Below, one piece after another: positions 11,202 to 22,832 of a DNA stretch of 64,000 nucleotides. Numbering within the stretch: position 1 is the first letter of the stretch; each line of letters starts with the position of its first letter. Position numbers and translations under genes: made by a program. Source of the DNA: Nitzschia sp. pyKryTriq1. Lineage: Eukaryota > Bacillariophyta > Bacillariophyceae > Bacillariales > Bacillariaceae. The notes below the pieces were generated by a model. That model saw only the letters and a list, made by a program, of their open reading frames with translations. It was not told the DNA's origin and did no database searches. The DNA is taken from assembly GCA_956465555.1 (NCBI GenBank), contig OY101118.1:248001-312000 (forward strand). Direction: 5' to 3'.

Positions 11202-12263
11202 CGATCGTTGATGTTATTCTACTACTAGCTTGTTGTGCTATCATATGTCTTCGGATGTAATCTTTTGCTGGGAGCGGGTCTCTTGTCTCTTCGCTCGTGG
11301 GCGCGGGCGTCATTGCTGCATGCTTCTATGTATTATTTTGGCGGGAAAAGTAAAAGTACAGTAGTACGTAGAGAACTGAGTCCGATAGGTCCTCGTTCCG
11401 AACGCCTGGCCGTTGCCTGATGCGATGTCATTGATCCATCAGCATGGCCGGCGGATGCGATGACCTGGCGATGACGGTGCAGTATGAATGAGTGCGAATT
11501 ACTTATTTCGAGAATGAATATATGTAATATGGGTGTTTGTAGTAGCGCACAAGGTGGTGTTGTTATTGTTAGTGTGTTGTGGTGTGTGTTGTTCGGATTG
11601 TGTGGTCGATGATCGGATGCGGCCCAACCGATCGCTAACCGTCCATCCGGACGATTGCCCCGTACATCGTACGGAGGACAGACCTTGTTAATACCTTTAG
11701 CAGGGTCTGGCCTACGACCGATATACGACCAGTATGACCACATTCGTTCTTTCGATAGCGCTCTGGCACCTCACAGTCATAAGTGAAACTTTGCATTAAA
11801 TATTGTTATATTTAATGAACTCGGTTTTGTTTCTCCGAAGTATGAGGCGGTTTCTCATCTCACAAAATGCCGCCTCTCGGTACGGAAGAGTGAGACTCGA
11901 CTACGACTCCTCTACTACTAGACTACTACTATCATGGATTGAAATGGATCAAGCTCTCATAGCGTCTATCATACCATTGAACTAAAGATTTCTACTATTA
12001 AACAAATACTCTGATTGTAGTAGAAACGTAATAAATGTGTATTGAAATTATTTTTATTGAAAATATTGAAAATGTTCAGAAGGAAAAGTGATGCGACGGA
12101 GATAGGAAAAGGACTTGGTTTGAAAAATCCTCCAATCGCATTCGTCTCAAAACACCAAAAACAGTGCAGCAAATAAAAACCTGCCCGGAAAAAATAATAT
12201 GTAGATCATGTAAAAAAGGTGCATGGCGCCAAGAAATGCAAATTGTTGTGTCCTTGTTGTTAT
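11202..12263. other. Intergenic region without a supported gene
   Basis: Short overlapping frames are present on both strands but none has a recognisable domain or coding composition. The right half is AT-rich and probably includes the 3' end of the HSF transcript. Confidence 0.45.
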
Positions 12264-13553
12264 TCAAGGGGGCCGGGTGATGAGTCGGCAAAGTTCGCGG
12301 TTTCCTCGAACCAAATTGTCGTGAGTGTAAAACCCCTTCTGTGGTCCTCGAGAAGTTCGCTTGAATCCATAAAGATTCAACTGACGCTGGAAGCTTTCCA
12401 GCTTTTTGGTCTGTGGGAAGTAATAGGGAATGATTACTGCGACAAATGCTTGCGAGTCGTGGATCTTCATGGCACGCCCATTGTCCTCCCAAGAGACTAT
12501 GTGATTCAGTCCTGAAGTATCCATGTCATCAAGCAAATCGTACAGCTTCCATGGGAAACTATCATTGCGAATGTTTCGGTCGGCTCGTTTGGGTGGTGCT
12601 GCTTCTGTCTGGATCTTCTTGAGCAAGATCTCGCCAAGTTTCTTCTTAGTAGTACTAGTAGTACTACTGCTAGAAGAAGGGGACGAGACAACCAAGTCTG
12701 CTGGCTCCCGTCCCTCTAGAAGAAGTAAAAGACCGTCGCAGTTCGTCTTCCCAGTCTCGAGCATGGAAGAGTCAACAGGGAAGAATGATTTTCCTCCAAA
12801 TACATCAATGCCACACTTCTCATCCATAAACGACGAGAGCACCACGGTGGTGGTGGAGATGCTCGTGTTCCCCTCGTCGGTGGTAGTAGACGAGTCCTCT
12901 TCCCCTTCTCCCGAAGAGCATTCATCCCCACTGGAGACCAAAGAATCAGTCGGCGTTACCCCCAAGTTCGAGGAGTACGTGCCCCGGCGAACTTGATAAG
13001 CACGTTGTATCTTGGAACAGAGGCCTGGCTGCCCTCGGATGAAAAATTTGTGGGAGCAAAGACCCTTGTGGACGCCCCGTGAAATTCGCTGAAAGCCGTA
13101 AAGATTCAGCTGGCGCAAAAACGACTTGTATCGTGTCTGTTGAAAGTAGTTGGCAGAAATGACTTCGGAGAACTTCTTTCGGTTGTGGACCTTGAATGCC
13201 TTGCCATCCAAGCACCACGAAACGACATCCTCGAAACCCACGGTTTCGGCATCTTCAAGTAAAGCATAGAGCTTGCTTGTAAAGGCAGCAGGCTCACACG
13301 AGATTACATGATCAGGTGGCATGATGAACTTTTCTTGATTGAGCTTCTTCGCCAAGGAATTCTGACCGGAGAGCGCTGAAATGTTGTCTTCCGAAACTTT
13401 GCGAAGGTGGGGGTTATTGCATCGCCAGAGGTCACCTGGAACACTGTGTTTGCTCTTACTACTAGCGTGTTCGAGGATCAATCCTGGGATACCACGACCC
13501 TCATCATGGCTGGAAACGAAACACGCCATGGTTTTTTGGGTGGAGTCCACCAT
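12264..13553 (-). CDS. Heat shock factor-like protein with two HSF DNA-binding domains
   Basis: The 429-residue product starts at ATG 13553 (MVDSTQKTMA). It carries two complete HSF DNA-binding domains. The first, about residues 88-188, has FTSKLYALLEDAETVGFEDV, VSWCLDGKAFKVH and the recognition helix region YKSFLRQLNLYGFQRI. The second, about 332-427, has FPWKLYDLLDDMDTSGLNHI, VSWEDNGRAMKIH and ESFQRQLNLYGFKRTSRG. A Ser/Thr-rich linker of some 140 residues separates them and the protein ends just after the second domain. No HR-A/B coiled coil is obvious. HSFs normally have one DNA-binding domain and bind nGAAn repeats as trimers; two in one chain could let a monomer bind two sites. Both domains keep the aromatic and basic residues of the helix-turn-helix, so both look functional. 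Confidence 0.93.
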   Translation of the reverse strand: MVDSTQKTMACFVSSHDEGRGIPGLILEHASSKSKHSVPGDLWRCNNPHLRKVSEDNISALSGQNSLAKKLNQEKFIMPPDHVISCEPAAFTSKLYALLEDAETVGFEDVVSWCLDGKAFKVHNRKKFSEVISANYFQQTRYKSFLRQLNLYGFQRISRGVHKGLCSHKFFIRGQPGLCSKIQRAYQVRRGTYSSNLGVTPTDSLVSSGDECSSGEGEEDSSTTTDEGNTSISTTTVVLSSFMDEKCGIDVFGGKSFFPVDSSMLETGKTNCDGLLLLLEGREPADLVVSSPSSSSSTTSTTKKKLGEILLKKIQTEAAPPKRADRNIRNDSFPWKLYDLLDDMDTSGLNHIVSWEDNGRAMKIHDSQAFVAVIIPYYFPQTKKLESFQRQLNLYGFKRTSRGPQKGFYTHDNLVRGNRELCRLITRPP

Positions 13554-15379
13554 CAAAAGTTCAAAATGGGGAAAATGATCGTTGAGTTGAGGGCATGCGG
13601 AAAGAGTTGTCAGTCTAAACCTGACCGTAAAAGTGGAATGAATATGACACTAGTACGGACATACTCTCGGAGAGAGATAAATTATTCTCCGAAATTCCAG
13701 GTCAGTTTCATTATTATTTGATGCGTGGAGCGACCGATGAGTACTTTGAGCTAAATGTATCTATCTACGCTTATGTGCTCCTGATGACGAGGTGGGAGTA
13801 TTCAAACATTATTGCCTGTGCACTTTATCAGTGAACGATGAGCGAAACTAGTCATCGCAGTCTATTTATCGGCCGCATAACAGCGCTACTAACTACTCTC
13901 TAACCCTATAACTGCGTTCATTCGCATCGCATTATCATGTCATGTGTCATGTGGCTAGTTTGAGATACCGGTAGAAGAATCATCGAGCGAAACAGCTAAA
14001 AGGCATTGAGAACCGCCAAAATGCATCCCTATTACAGTACAGTGCTGTAGTAATATATTATATAAGGATGTTTGCGAGTTCATGTTCTATTCTATCGAGC
14101 GATCGGAAACAAGTTTACTTAATGAATATTGTGGAGTCAATTAACAAACCCGCCTTCAGAACCAGATTCTATCCCAACTTCCCTGAAAAAACTAGGAAGA
14201 AACGTCCCAAGACCTGGCACCGGGTACAATAAGTACTGTACTTGTGCAGCTCCACCACCACCTAAGCTCCTCTCATCCTTCCCCCAACCAATGTTGGCCG
14301 ATAGGTTATGATTAGCAACATTTTCTTTACCACAACAAGAAGCAACATGGTGGCTACTTCTTTTCAATGATATCGAAAGAGCAAGAAGTGACACTACTAC
14401 TACACCACTACCTTCTTGGCCCATCAGCACCATGCTGCTGCCCTTCTAGAGGAGGAGACTGCTGGAGGTACTACTACAAACTACTAGTCACCTATGATGA
14501 TGGTACAAACAATGTGAATCAGAAGTTTTCTTGTCAGTGGTGCTACCTGGCTCTATCTTTGTCTTTCTCCCTTGACTAAAATGATGCATGTGTGTGTCTA
14601 CTATCATACCGCTGCTGGTACGTACAACACACACCACATGGATGCCGCGCGCTCCTGCCATGCCCGTTCATCCAGCTTGTGGGATCGATTGGAGGGGGAC
14701 GGAGAGGAATTCGAGATTGTATGTGGTACATACATCATACAGTGCATGCATGGTACCGGTGGCGATGACGCAACTAAAATACAGTAATAAAAAACGAAAA
14801 TAATAATGATTGCGCGTGAAAAATTGGATGGTCGGATTTCTCAACGGCGATGTGTATGTGCTTGAGGTGGCGCACCTAATATAGATACTTTACACCTGTA
14901 TATTATTGATAAATCGGAACGCACACCGATGAGACTCCGTGCCATTCAAAACCTTAGTTACTTAGAGCACGGCGGGCTCGTTCCATCGGCTCGTGGATAC
15001 AATGCATTATTTATCATCGGTTGACTTTAGGATGTGTGTTGCTTGCTTGGCAGGCAGGCACGCCCGACCGACCACCAATAAAAAGCAGAAAACAAGGCCA
15101 ACCGCAACAAGCAAGCAAGCCAAGACGCTTTTGTTGTTGCTTGAACGACGAGGTGGCAAAGTCTCATCCACCGACCGACTACCACCCTGTTCGTAATTCA
15201 AACAATCCATTGACCTTCGCCCCTATCATCGCCATTACCATTATCATTATCGCAAGGTTGTTTGTTCCTCTATCTAGCCGCTAGAGAGTCGTCTACGAGT
15301 ACGAGTACGAGTATAGTTCACAGTTGAATGCATTGATCGATCGATGATCCAAAAGAAGTAGCTTCACATACAAATTACA
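13554..15379. other. Long intergenic region without a supported gene
   Basis: I see no convincing gene. It holds AT-rich tracts, an AATATATTATATAA patch near 14050 and short open frames on both strands without domains. Its right end must contain the promoter of the gene at 15380. Confidence 0.5.
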
Positions 15380-16797
15380 ATGATCTCCAACTACCACACC
15401 GCTTCCGGTCCTCCTGGCGCCAGCTACTACATGGCTGGGTTTGACGACCATCACGAAGACAACTATAACAATAACAACAACAGCAGCAAGAACAGCTCTT
15501 CCAAGAAGGGAGTGACTAACATCAAGAACAAGAACAAGCGAGGAATGCGAAGTCGTTTCTTCGGAGGCGGCCGCAACAAAAAGGGAAGCAACAACGGCAA
15601 CGGCAACGAAATGAAGATGAAGCTCATGTCCTCGTCCGACGCCAGCCAAGGCGGACAGAGTTTGTCCTACTCGTCGGCCTCGTCGGTGCAATCGATCGGA
15701 GAGACCACGGCCTCGTCGCACTTTTCGGGCATCCTCCGAGTACTGGACGATGAGGATGAAAAGGAACTCCTCCGGCGGCAGTACTACACCAAGCAGAACA
15801 GCAGCGGGCAAGTCTCGGTGGGCGGCTCGAGTTTGCAGTACTCGGACAGTGACACTTCCTATACCACGGGACGAGGATCGAGAGCGAGCCGGGGAGGAGC
15901 CTCGCAGCGCTCCGTCTCGTCCATGGACTACTCGACCGATCAAGAGTCGCAATTGGAGGGATCCAAACTGATACAAATGCTATTGGATGAGTAAGTACCA
16001 GCTAGTCTACTAACTGAATGACTGCCTGCCTGCCTGCCTGCCTGTCTGCACCATGAAGACGAACCGCGGTGGACACAAGGATTCATCTTCGGCTTCATCA
16101 TCATCATCATCATCCTGTTGTGTAATACGCATTCCTCACATCCTTTTTGGAACCTCTTCTCTCCTCTCCCAAAAATAGACCCATACACAAACCACCCACC
16201 CCCGATACCCGTAATCGAGGACGACGCAGTTTGGGTGGTGTCGACTATTCCGACGATGAAGAAGAAGACGAAGAGCCCTTTGATATGAAATTTGAAGCGG
16301 CCCGATCTCCTGCCAGCAAGCGTCGTAGCAGCAGCAATAACAAGCAATCCAACACCACCACTACCAACAACAACAGCGCCAACAACGCCAACAACAAACT
16401 ATCGGCACCCGTGGTCGACACGATTCCTACTGCTACTGCTACTGCGGAACAGCAACGTAAATTCTCTGGACGATCCTCCGTGGCATCCAGGGAGCAACGG
16501 AGTGTGTCCTCCCGCAAATCGAATTCGTCAAGGCGCTCTCATAATAGCAGCGGCAGTATCAGTCGAAGAAAGGTGGCCAATGCACCACCACCAACAACGA
16601 CCACAACAACAACAACCACACAGGCACTGGAAAAGAACGCCCCCAAATCGACATTGAGGACGTCGAGTTCGTCAAAACAAGCTGGTGCTGCTTCTTCTTC
16701 TTCTTCTTGGAGAATGTGTGGGATGGAATCGCTGGAGGACGCCATTCCGGCAAATGTCAAGACATTCTTGCGGCCCTTTTTGTGTGGGGTCATATAA
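15380..16797 (+). CDS. Ser/Asn/Thr-rich disordered protein of unknown function
   Basis: Two exons make about 409 residues. Exon 1 runs from ATG 15380 (MISNYHTASG) to 15990. The donor GTAAGT starts at 15991 and the acceptor AAAAATAG ends at 16178, a 188-base intron in phase 2. The sequence is Asn/Ser-rich at first, then a basic block (NKNKRGMRSRFFGGGRNKK), then a more conserved-looking stretch, SGILRVLDDEDEKELLRRQY, followed by Ser/Gly/Arg repeats. Exon 2 has an acidic DDEEEDEEPFD segment, Asn/Thr runs, Ser/Arg repeats and ends with ESLEDAIPANVKTFLRPFL. No known domain is recognised. It may be a phosphorylated scaffold, but that is inference. A long antisense open frame over exon 1 is a mirror of its biased composition. 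Confidence 0.78.
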
Positions 16798-18186
16798 AGG
16801 CAATTACAAAAATGAATGCAAAAATGAAAATGAAAATGAAGATGAACAATACCACAGACTAATAAATATGGAAGGACGGGAGGAAGGAAGGAAGGATGAA
16901 TGAATGAATGTAATGCATGCTTGAATAAATGCATTCTTTCTTTCTTTCTTTCTTTCTGCTGGATGGCATATCGTGATGCCAACCAGCCAGCCAACCCAAT
17001 CACCCACAATCCAACCAACAACTTTACATATACCTACTACATATTAATATAAGATGCAACTTATCATACCTACCGAACCTCCTGCACGCACCGTGCTCTG
17101 TCAGCATGTACTCTGTCTTGTTGTTGTATCTCTCTATACTCAGCTCTTCTAGAGCCTAGAGCTCGTTCGTGGGTGGTTGGTTGGTTCTTCTTCTTCTTCT
17201 TCTTCTTGAGTCACAAGAATTGTAGAAGATCTTTGTCTATACTCTACGACTACTACTACTACTACTACTAAGAAAGATTCTTCTTCATTGTTGCTGCTCT
17301 CGAGGAGGATCGAAAAGGTAGTAGTATAGTAGCTAAATTTGGCACCGCACTTTTTCGCTGCTTTACGATATAGTAGGTACTACTAGTCCTACTAGTAGTT
17401 CAACGACAACAACTTCTTGTCGTCATGATTCGCCTATATCGCGGCGGCCATTCAACAAGTGCTGGCTGAAGTACTAGTGCTGCTGCTGGCGATCAGTAAA
17501 ATTTCTTGTAAAACAATAGTAGTACGGTACTGGTAGTAGTAGCTACTACTACTCTAGCTAGTAGTCGTGCTAGATGCATCCCGACGAAGCGCCATCAGCA
17601 GGCGGGGGCGGGTGGTGGTGTGATCAGCAAAGAAGAAGCGAAGCAGCAGCAAGACTACTATTAAACTCTTGCAATTGCAATAATGATCATGCAAGACCGC
17701 CCGCTCGCCCTCGCAAGTCTAAAGAATAGTAGTCGTACAAGTACTCCGGTACGATGCATTCGCAAGTTCTACTACTACTAGTAGCAGTGGAGCTAATAGA
17801 GAATAGAGAATAGAAGCGCCAGCTGCTCTGCTCTACTACTACTACTAGCTAGTACTAGTAGAGAGATAAAGTGGTTCTACTCTCTACTCTAAAGAAGTAG
17901 AGTAGTAGTAGTAATAACTAAAAGAAGGAAGTATTGTAGAATATAGTAGCGGAAGTAGTAGGTAGTATTAGGGATTAGTATCATCATTTGATTGTGGTGT
18001 AGCAGCAAGCTACGCATTAGCAGAAGTATTAGCGTACAGGTGTAGTAGTAGTGTATAAAGAAGTGCAGTAGTACCATGCATGAAGAATGAATCGATGAAT
18101 CGTCACGAGGGAGAGACCCAAGTGTTAAAGCCCTGCCCATCCACTGATGCACTGCACTGCGCTCCGCACCACTCCACTCCGCTCCT
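16798..18186. other. Repeat-rich intergenic region between convergent genes
   Basis: No gene is seen. It carries a GGAAGGAAGGAA/AATGAATGAATG area near 16870-16910, a TTTC run at about 16937-16957, a TTC run near 17190, many CTACTA/TAGTAG clusters, and the word TCGCTGCTTTACGATAT at 17355-17371 that recurs elsewhere in the window. Confidence 0.5.
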
Positions 18187-19551
18187 TTATGATCCAAACC
18201 ATTGGGACCATCCTTCCGCCGCCCATGATTCCACGGGTGGTTGATAGGCGCACACTTGAATCCTCGGTTGAAAGCGGACATGTGTGGCTTTGGTTTTATT
18301 ATTGTTGGAAGGTGCAGTGGCGGTGCTTGTGCGCTTGGTAGTTGCGGCAGCAGCAGCAGCAGTAGGACTACTAAACCGGCCTTGTCTCAAAGCGGGTTTG
18401 AGAGGAGATGTCAGGAGGGCGGAATCGGATTGCAACTTTCGCGTGCCGGAGAGCCCTTGCAAGTTGTTGTGTCTGGCGGAATGAGTAGTCAAAAAAGAAG
18501 GAGCCGACTGATGGCGGGATGCCCCGCCAAACCAAGACATCATCCAGAGGGGGTTGCTGGCATAAGGAGACGAATACGCCCCCAAAGGAGAAGATTGCTG
18601 CTGCTGCTGTCTTCTCCAGTTGGGAAGTGGCGCCTCGCAGTACCGCAAGGTGCGTTCGTATGTATTCATGTCATCATCATCATCACCATCGTCTTCCAGT
18701 ACTCGGAGGGCTTGGCCTACCAGAAGCATGTCCATGGTGGGGCTGTAGGGAGGCTGGTAGTAGGGATCTTGCATGACGCACATGGGAGAGGTGGATCGCT
18801 GGGGAGGAGAGAGTTGCCTTGGAGGACATTCGCCTTCGGCCTTCCAGTAGTTTTCAAAGATGGATCGAGGCTTGGAGGGTGTGGAGGGCGGCTCCTCATC
18901 GTGCTCATCCTCGTCCCCGCTGAGACTGGAAACGGAGGAGGAGAGAGAGCCATCTTCGTCTTGTTGTTCTCCCCCTTGATGGCTGGTGCCGAGCTTGCTG
19001 CTTTGGAGAAGGAGCACGGCGGGTAGCGGTAGTGGGAACTCCGAGTTCGCTTCCGGCGGTTCCTCTACTCTGCTGTTGCTTGTGCTGTTGCTGTTAACGC
19101 TGCTGTTCGAGCCAGAGGCAAGAATGATTGATCGTCTTGTCATGGTGAAGGGTGATGTATAAAACTCTAAATGCTCGTTCGAAGAGAGCCGCAAATAAGA
19201 TAAGAAAAGAAACCAAACGAGGTCACCACAAACCAAGAGGATATGATGTGTGAAATGAGCAAAGAACAAATGCTGGTGATGATGCTGTTCTCGTCTCTCG
19301 TGAAATAGCGGGTATGAAAGTAAAATGCGAACGGTGCAATCGAGCGAGAGGCCAAAGAAGCGAGTACTGTAATAGTAGCGCAGTATGTAGTTGTCACAGG
19401 AGGGACGGTACAAGTAGTTATTATTTTCAATGATCGAATGAGGAGAAGAAGCCGCCGAAGCCGCAGCTGCTGATGCGCGGCGACCCGCCAGATCGATTTG
19501 AGGAAGGCGTTCGTCGCGTTCGGGTTGATGTGCTTCTTTGGTGGCCGTCAT
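18187..19551 (-). CDS. Ser/Pro-rich protein of unknown function with conserved C-terminal end
   Basis: The frame is open for 454 residues from ATG 19551 (MTATKEAHQP). A second good start is ATG 19143 (MTRRSIILAS), which would give 318 residues; the sequence between the two is rich in Tyr, His and hydrophobic residues and may be leader or an unspliced intron. The clear coding part has Ser/Asp/Glu blocks (SSSVSSLSGDEDEHDEEPPS), a TPSKPRSIFENYWKAEGECP segment, a Gln run, then SPLKPALRQGRFSS and a final KATHVRFQPRIQV block with ESWAAEGWSQWFGS at the C-terminus. The last block, with its Trp residues, looks like the most constrained part. There is no named domain. It could be a regulatory protein phosphorylated at the many Ser-Pro sites; this is inference. 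Confidence 0.7.
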   Translation of the reverse strand: MTATKEAHQPERDERLPQIDLAGRRASAAAASAASSPHSIIENNNYLYRPSCDNYILRYYYSTRFFGLSLDCTVRILLSYPLFHERREQHHHQHLFFAHFTHHILLVCGDLVWFLFLSYLRLSSNEHLEFYTSPFTMTRRSIILASGSNSSVNSNSTSNSRVEEPPEANSEFPLPLPAVLLLQSSKLGTSHQGGEQQDEDGSLSSSVSSLSGDEDEHDEEPPSTPSKPRSIFENYWKAEGECPPRQLSPPQRSTSPMCVMQDPYYQPPYSPTMDMLLVGQALRVLEDDGDDDDDMNTYERTLRYCEAPLPNWRRQQQQQSSPLGAYSSPYASNPLWMMSWFGGASRHQSAPSFLTTHSARHNNLQGLSGTRKLQSDSALLTSPLKPALRQGRFSSPTAAAAAATTKRTSTATAPSNNNKTKATHVRFQPRIQVCAYQPPVESWAAEGWSQWFGS

Positions 19552-20857
19552 TCAAAACTACAGAAACAAGATCGGACAGCGGCGAGATTCGAGCTTGAAG
19601 CGAGCGCGCGGAGAGACACGCAGAAGGCATGTGAGAAATGAGGCTGTTACGGTTCTCTAGGAGGCTATAATATATTGGAATACAACATATATGGTTGGGT
19701 GTCAGTACGGCTGAGTAGTCATAGAGAAGTTTACACTAAATGCATTAGTTACCGGGGATCCGTTACCTGCATGTTGTACCTGTACTACCTTTAATAAGCA
19801 AGAAAGGCTGTGAGAAACTCCGACACGCTCCACCCCGCCAGATGATCATTCTTCAACATGGCCTGTCGCTGCCCTCCAAATGTTGGGAACAATGAGTCGT
19901 TTGGACGCCGTTCATTGGTCTTCTTCCGGGGGCCTCTTGGAGCAAAAAATGCCATTCAATCCGGAGAAGAATCCCGGAGAATGGTCGTGGACGTAAAAAA
20001 TGAAAATCTACAAGCGAGCGTACAGTAAGTACAGTAGTTCGTACGGTAGTACCGGTACCAGTAGTACGGCACATATTATCGTCACAGGGACTCCTTTGGT
20101 TCTCCGTTCCTTCTTCTCTTTGGCACTCTGCTTCCCTCCTCTCTGCGGCTTCTGGCTCCCACCGACCTTCGTCCTCCCCTCCCCGCCCGCCGGCTTTCCC
20201 AATACGATTGCCAAGAAAGAGCGCTCTCAAACACTTGCGAATAGAAATTTACTGCGCAATAATGCCGTCTGTCATGACATTACCGCAGGTGGGTCCCGAT
20301 CGAGCCGCCTGAGCGCAAGGATCATGAAACGGAATCAGGCGTGAAGGAATTCCCACAGAAGCATATTCGCACGCGCCAGCCGGCACACTGAAATGTACAG
20401 CGTACTCTAGTGCGGGGGTACATAAACATAAGAATTGCGGTAGAGAGTGGTGTTCGCTGTTTTGAAGATACCACGAAATGCGGGAGAAAAAGCGCGGGGT
20501 TTGGAATACATCGATCATGGAACATCATCATCATCATCAATGACAACAGACAAACTGCAACACGTCACTGCGACGTTCTGATCTTTTGAATCAATCATTA
20601 TTTATTAATTGCACGCGGCGGCACCACACAACAAAGAGGTTATCGGGACAGTGGATGAGGTAAAGAAAGTGGTGGTTAATAGGTACGACCACCCGATGGC
20701 CGTGGGGATCCAAGGGCACACTGGAGACTGTCAGTCTTTCAGAGTAGGTCACCATGGCTGTCGTGAGACGACCAAAGGTCTCTACATCCTTAGGACTTCG
20801 AGCTTAGTGACGCCAGCTGGAAGGCCCGGGCGGGCGGGTGGGAATTAAATTAAAAGT

Positions 20858-20902
20858 AAAAAAGGGATAGATCGCTTGTCAAGTTGTCTGTTTCGTTTGC
20901 GT
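20858..20902 (+). repeat. 45-base direct repeat, copy 1
   Basis: AAAAAAGGGATAGATCGCTT and the following 25 bases match 21171-21215 with one difference. The copies are 313 bases apart in the same orientation. Confidence 0.85.
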
Positions 20903-21170
20903 TATCACGGCGAGAGCTTCGGTATCTTGAGAGTCCTCTGTTGCGGCGTCATCTGCATCCTCGTCCTCATCGGAGTCCTGTTCTTGTGCCGGCGATGGTT
21001 GGTCTGGACCGTATCCTTGATAGGCCATCGCTTCCTCGCCTTCGGCAACGGTGGTCACCACCTCGTAAGATCCAGTCGCCGACGTTGGAGTATCTCCCAT
21101 ATTAGAGGTACCGGGCGACGGTGTACTGTTCTCGGTGGACTGTACCATGGTAGAATAAGTTCCCCCCAGC

Positions 21171-21215
21171 AAAAAAGGGATAGATCGCTTGTCAAGTTGT
21201 TTGTTTCGTTTGCGT
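21171..21215 (+). repeat. 45-base direct repeat, copy 2
   Basis: This is the second copy of the repeat at 20858-20902. It differs by one C/T change. Confidence 0.85.
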
Positions 21216-21986
21216 AGTAGAATTGTAGCGTAGGGTCTTGCAATTCGTTGTCTTTTTGGATTTCTGAGCTTGTCTCTTGCGGTCTCTTTTTTGGAGTTGT
21301 GTTTGTAGATGATGTTGCGCTTCTTGTTCATAAAAGATCTTGTCATACCGGGTCTGCCGTCAACGAGAAGGCGCCGAATAGCTTCCCAATCAAGGTAGTG
21401 AAACAATATAGTCGACCCCTGCGAGTTCTTTGACTTCCTGGACTCCTCTCTGTGAGTGGTAACCTGTCGATTGGTGTAAGCGCTGAGAATTATCGAGAAG
21501 CAGATTATTCTCGAACAAGGAACAAGCCTACAGCACGCGTATATATGGGTTTTGTTGTCAAAGCGTTCGGCAGGTTCGCCTTCGTGATTTGTTTCTTCCG
21601 GGGCCCAAATCTATGTAGACTACTGTATTATTTCCGAAATTAAAAAAAAAATGGCACGAGAAAAATAACAATGTTGTCCCCCGTGTCGTGTGCAGAAAGA
21701 AGACCATTGTCTCTACTATGTACGAGTACAGTACAGTAGAGCTGTAGACTACGTGTACCACACACCACAGCGACCAGTACGGTATGTGGGGAGTGGATGT
21801 CATCCTCTAGTAGTACATACAAGATAAAGTATCTCTGCTGTAACACCACTATTCATTTCTTCGGAAGCCAAAGCACGGGAGTAGTACCGCTCCGCCGGAA
21901 ACCAGTTACCTGCCTGCTGGTACAGTGGACTCACAGTCAAGCCCCCCCCAAACAAGATCAGAACAACTAACGGTGAAAAATCCATA

Positions 21987-22789
21987 ATGGCAACCTCCCC
22001 CGCAAGACAACACGACGAAAGCAAGATGCGCGAGATGTCATTTCCCTGGCAGCTTCATTGCATGCTTGAAGCGGCCATCTCGGAGGGATTTGGTCATGTC
22101 GTCTCGTGGCTTGATGACGGGAAGTCCTTCAGGGTACATGACAGCGATGCGTTCGTTGCTTACATCCTCCCTCGCTTCTTTCCCAGACAAAGCCGATATA
22201 AATCATTCCAGCGGCAACTGAATATCTGGAATTTCAAACGCCTGATCGGCACCAGAGGGCCTCGAAATGGTGGATACTGCAATGTATACTTCCAGCGAAA
22301 CAAAACACATTTGTTTTCTCGTATGGAGCGACGAAAACTCAACCAGCCTGGCAAGTCTTCGTATTTTACTAAAGAACCTTCACCACCAAAAGCGAAGAAA
22401 ACTACAGGAGAAAGCAATGTACCACCATTCCCACTCCCGCTGTCTTCAGCACGAGAAGATAGTTCACGCAAAGGCACTTTGATGCTGGGGGTGATAACAG
22501 TTTCTCTCCCTTATTCAGGGATGGCGAAGTTGAGATGTTGCTTCAAGATGATGTGACTAACATCATGCTTCAACAAGACGAAACTGGATTGTTCCCGAAT
22601 CCAATAGTACCAACCAAGGAAACTTTTCAGTCGCAAGCGATGGCTTGCTGTGACCAGCACGAGGAGGGGAATTATGAACGCTCTTGCTTCGATGAAACTT
22701 CAGGCAGGAGCGCATTGGATGAATGGAAGTACATCCAGATCGGTTTGCAAATGGCATCGCAGGGGTCGCTTTCTTTTCTGAGAACATAG
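21987..22789 (+). CDS. Heat shock factor-like protein with a frame change in its tail
   Basis: From ATG 21987 (MATSPARQHD) the frame carries one HSF DNA-binding domain at about residues 18-115: FPWQLHCMLEAAISEGFGHV, VSWLDDGKSFRVH, FFPRQSRYKSFQRQL and NIWNFKRLIG. It then enters a Pro/Ser linker and stops at 22556 after a short unlikely tail. A second frame in the +1 phase opens at about 22496 and runs to 22789 with a sensible tail, EVEMLLQDDVTNIMLQQDET, ending SQGSLSFLRT. The switch falls at a run of five G near 22490; six G would join the two frames without a stop. So this is either a sequencing error, a fresh frameshift or a real variant. The full product would be about 267 residues. The two frames overlap and no intron of normal length fits. 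Confidence 0.88.
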
Positions 22790-22832
22790 GAATCTCTATC
22801 GCATCGATTGCAAAATTCGTAGAACGCAACTA

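Larger units (their letters stand above)
19552..21986. other. Long intergenic region with a 45-base direct repeat
   Basis: No gene is firmly supported. A 175-codon open frame on the minus strand (20879-21406) has a basic first half and a very acidic second half (DSDEDEDADDAATEDSQD), but no domain, and both of its ends fall in the two copies of a 45-base repeat; I do not trust it. The rest is AT-rich sequence with GTAC-type words. The right end contains the promoter of the HSF gene at 21987. Confidence 0.45.

Noticed and set aside
12523-12996. 157-codon plus-strand frame opposite the double HSF gene
   Set aside because: It covers the Ser/Thr linker of the HSF in reverse and has no features of its own.
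15293-15976. 227-codon open frame antisense to the Ser-rich gene
   Set aside because: It mirrors the biased codons of the sense gene (Val/Leu/Ala and Arg runs) and has no domain. The sense strand has a matching intron and exon 2.
20879-21406. 175-codon acidic minus-strand frame as a gene
   Set aside because: Its borders fall in a 45-base repeat, and it shows no domain; reported as a repeat-related frame instead.
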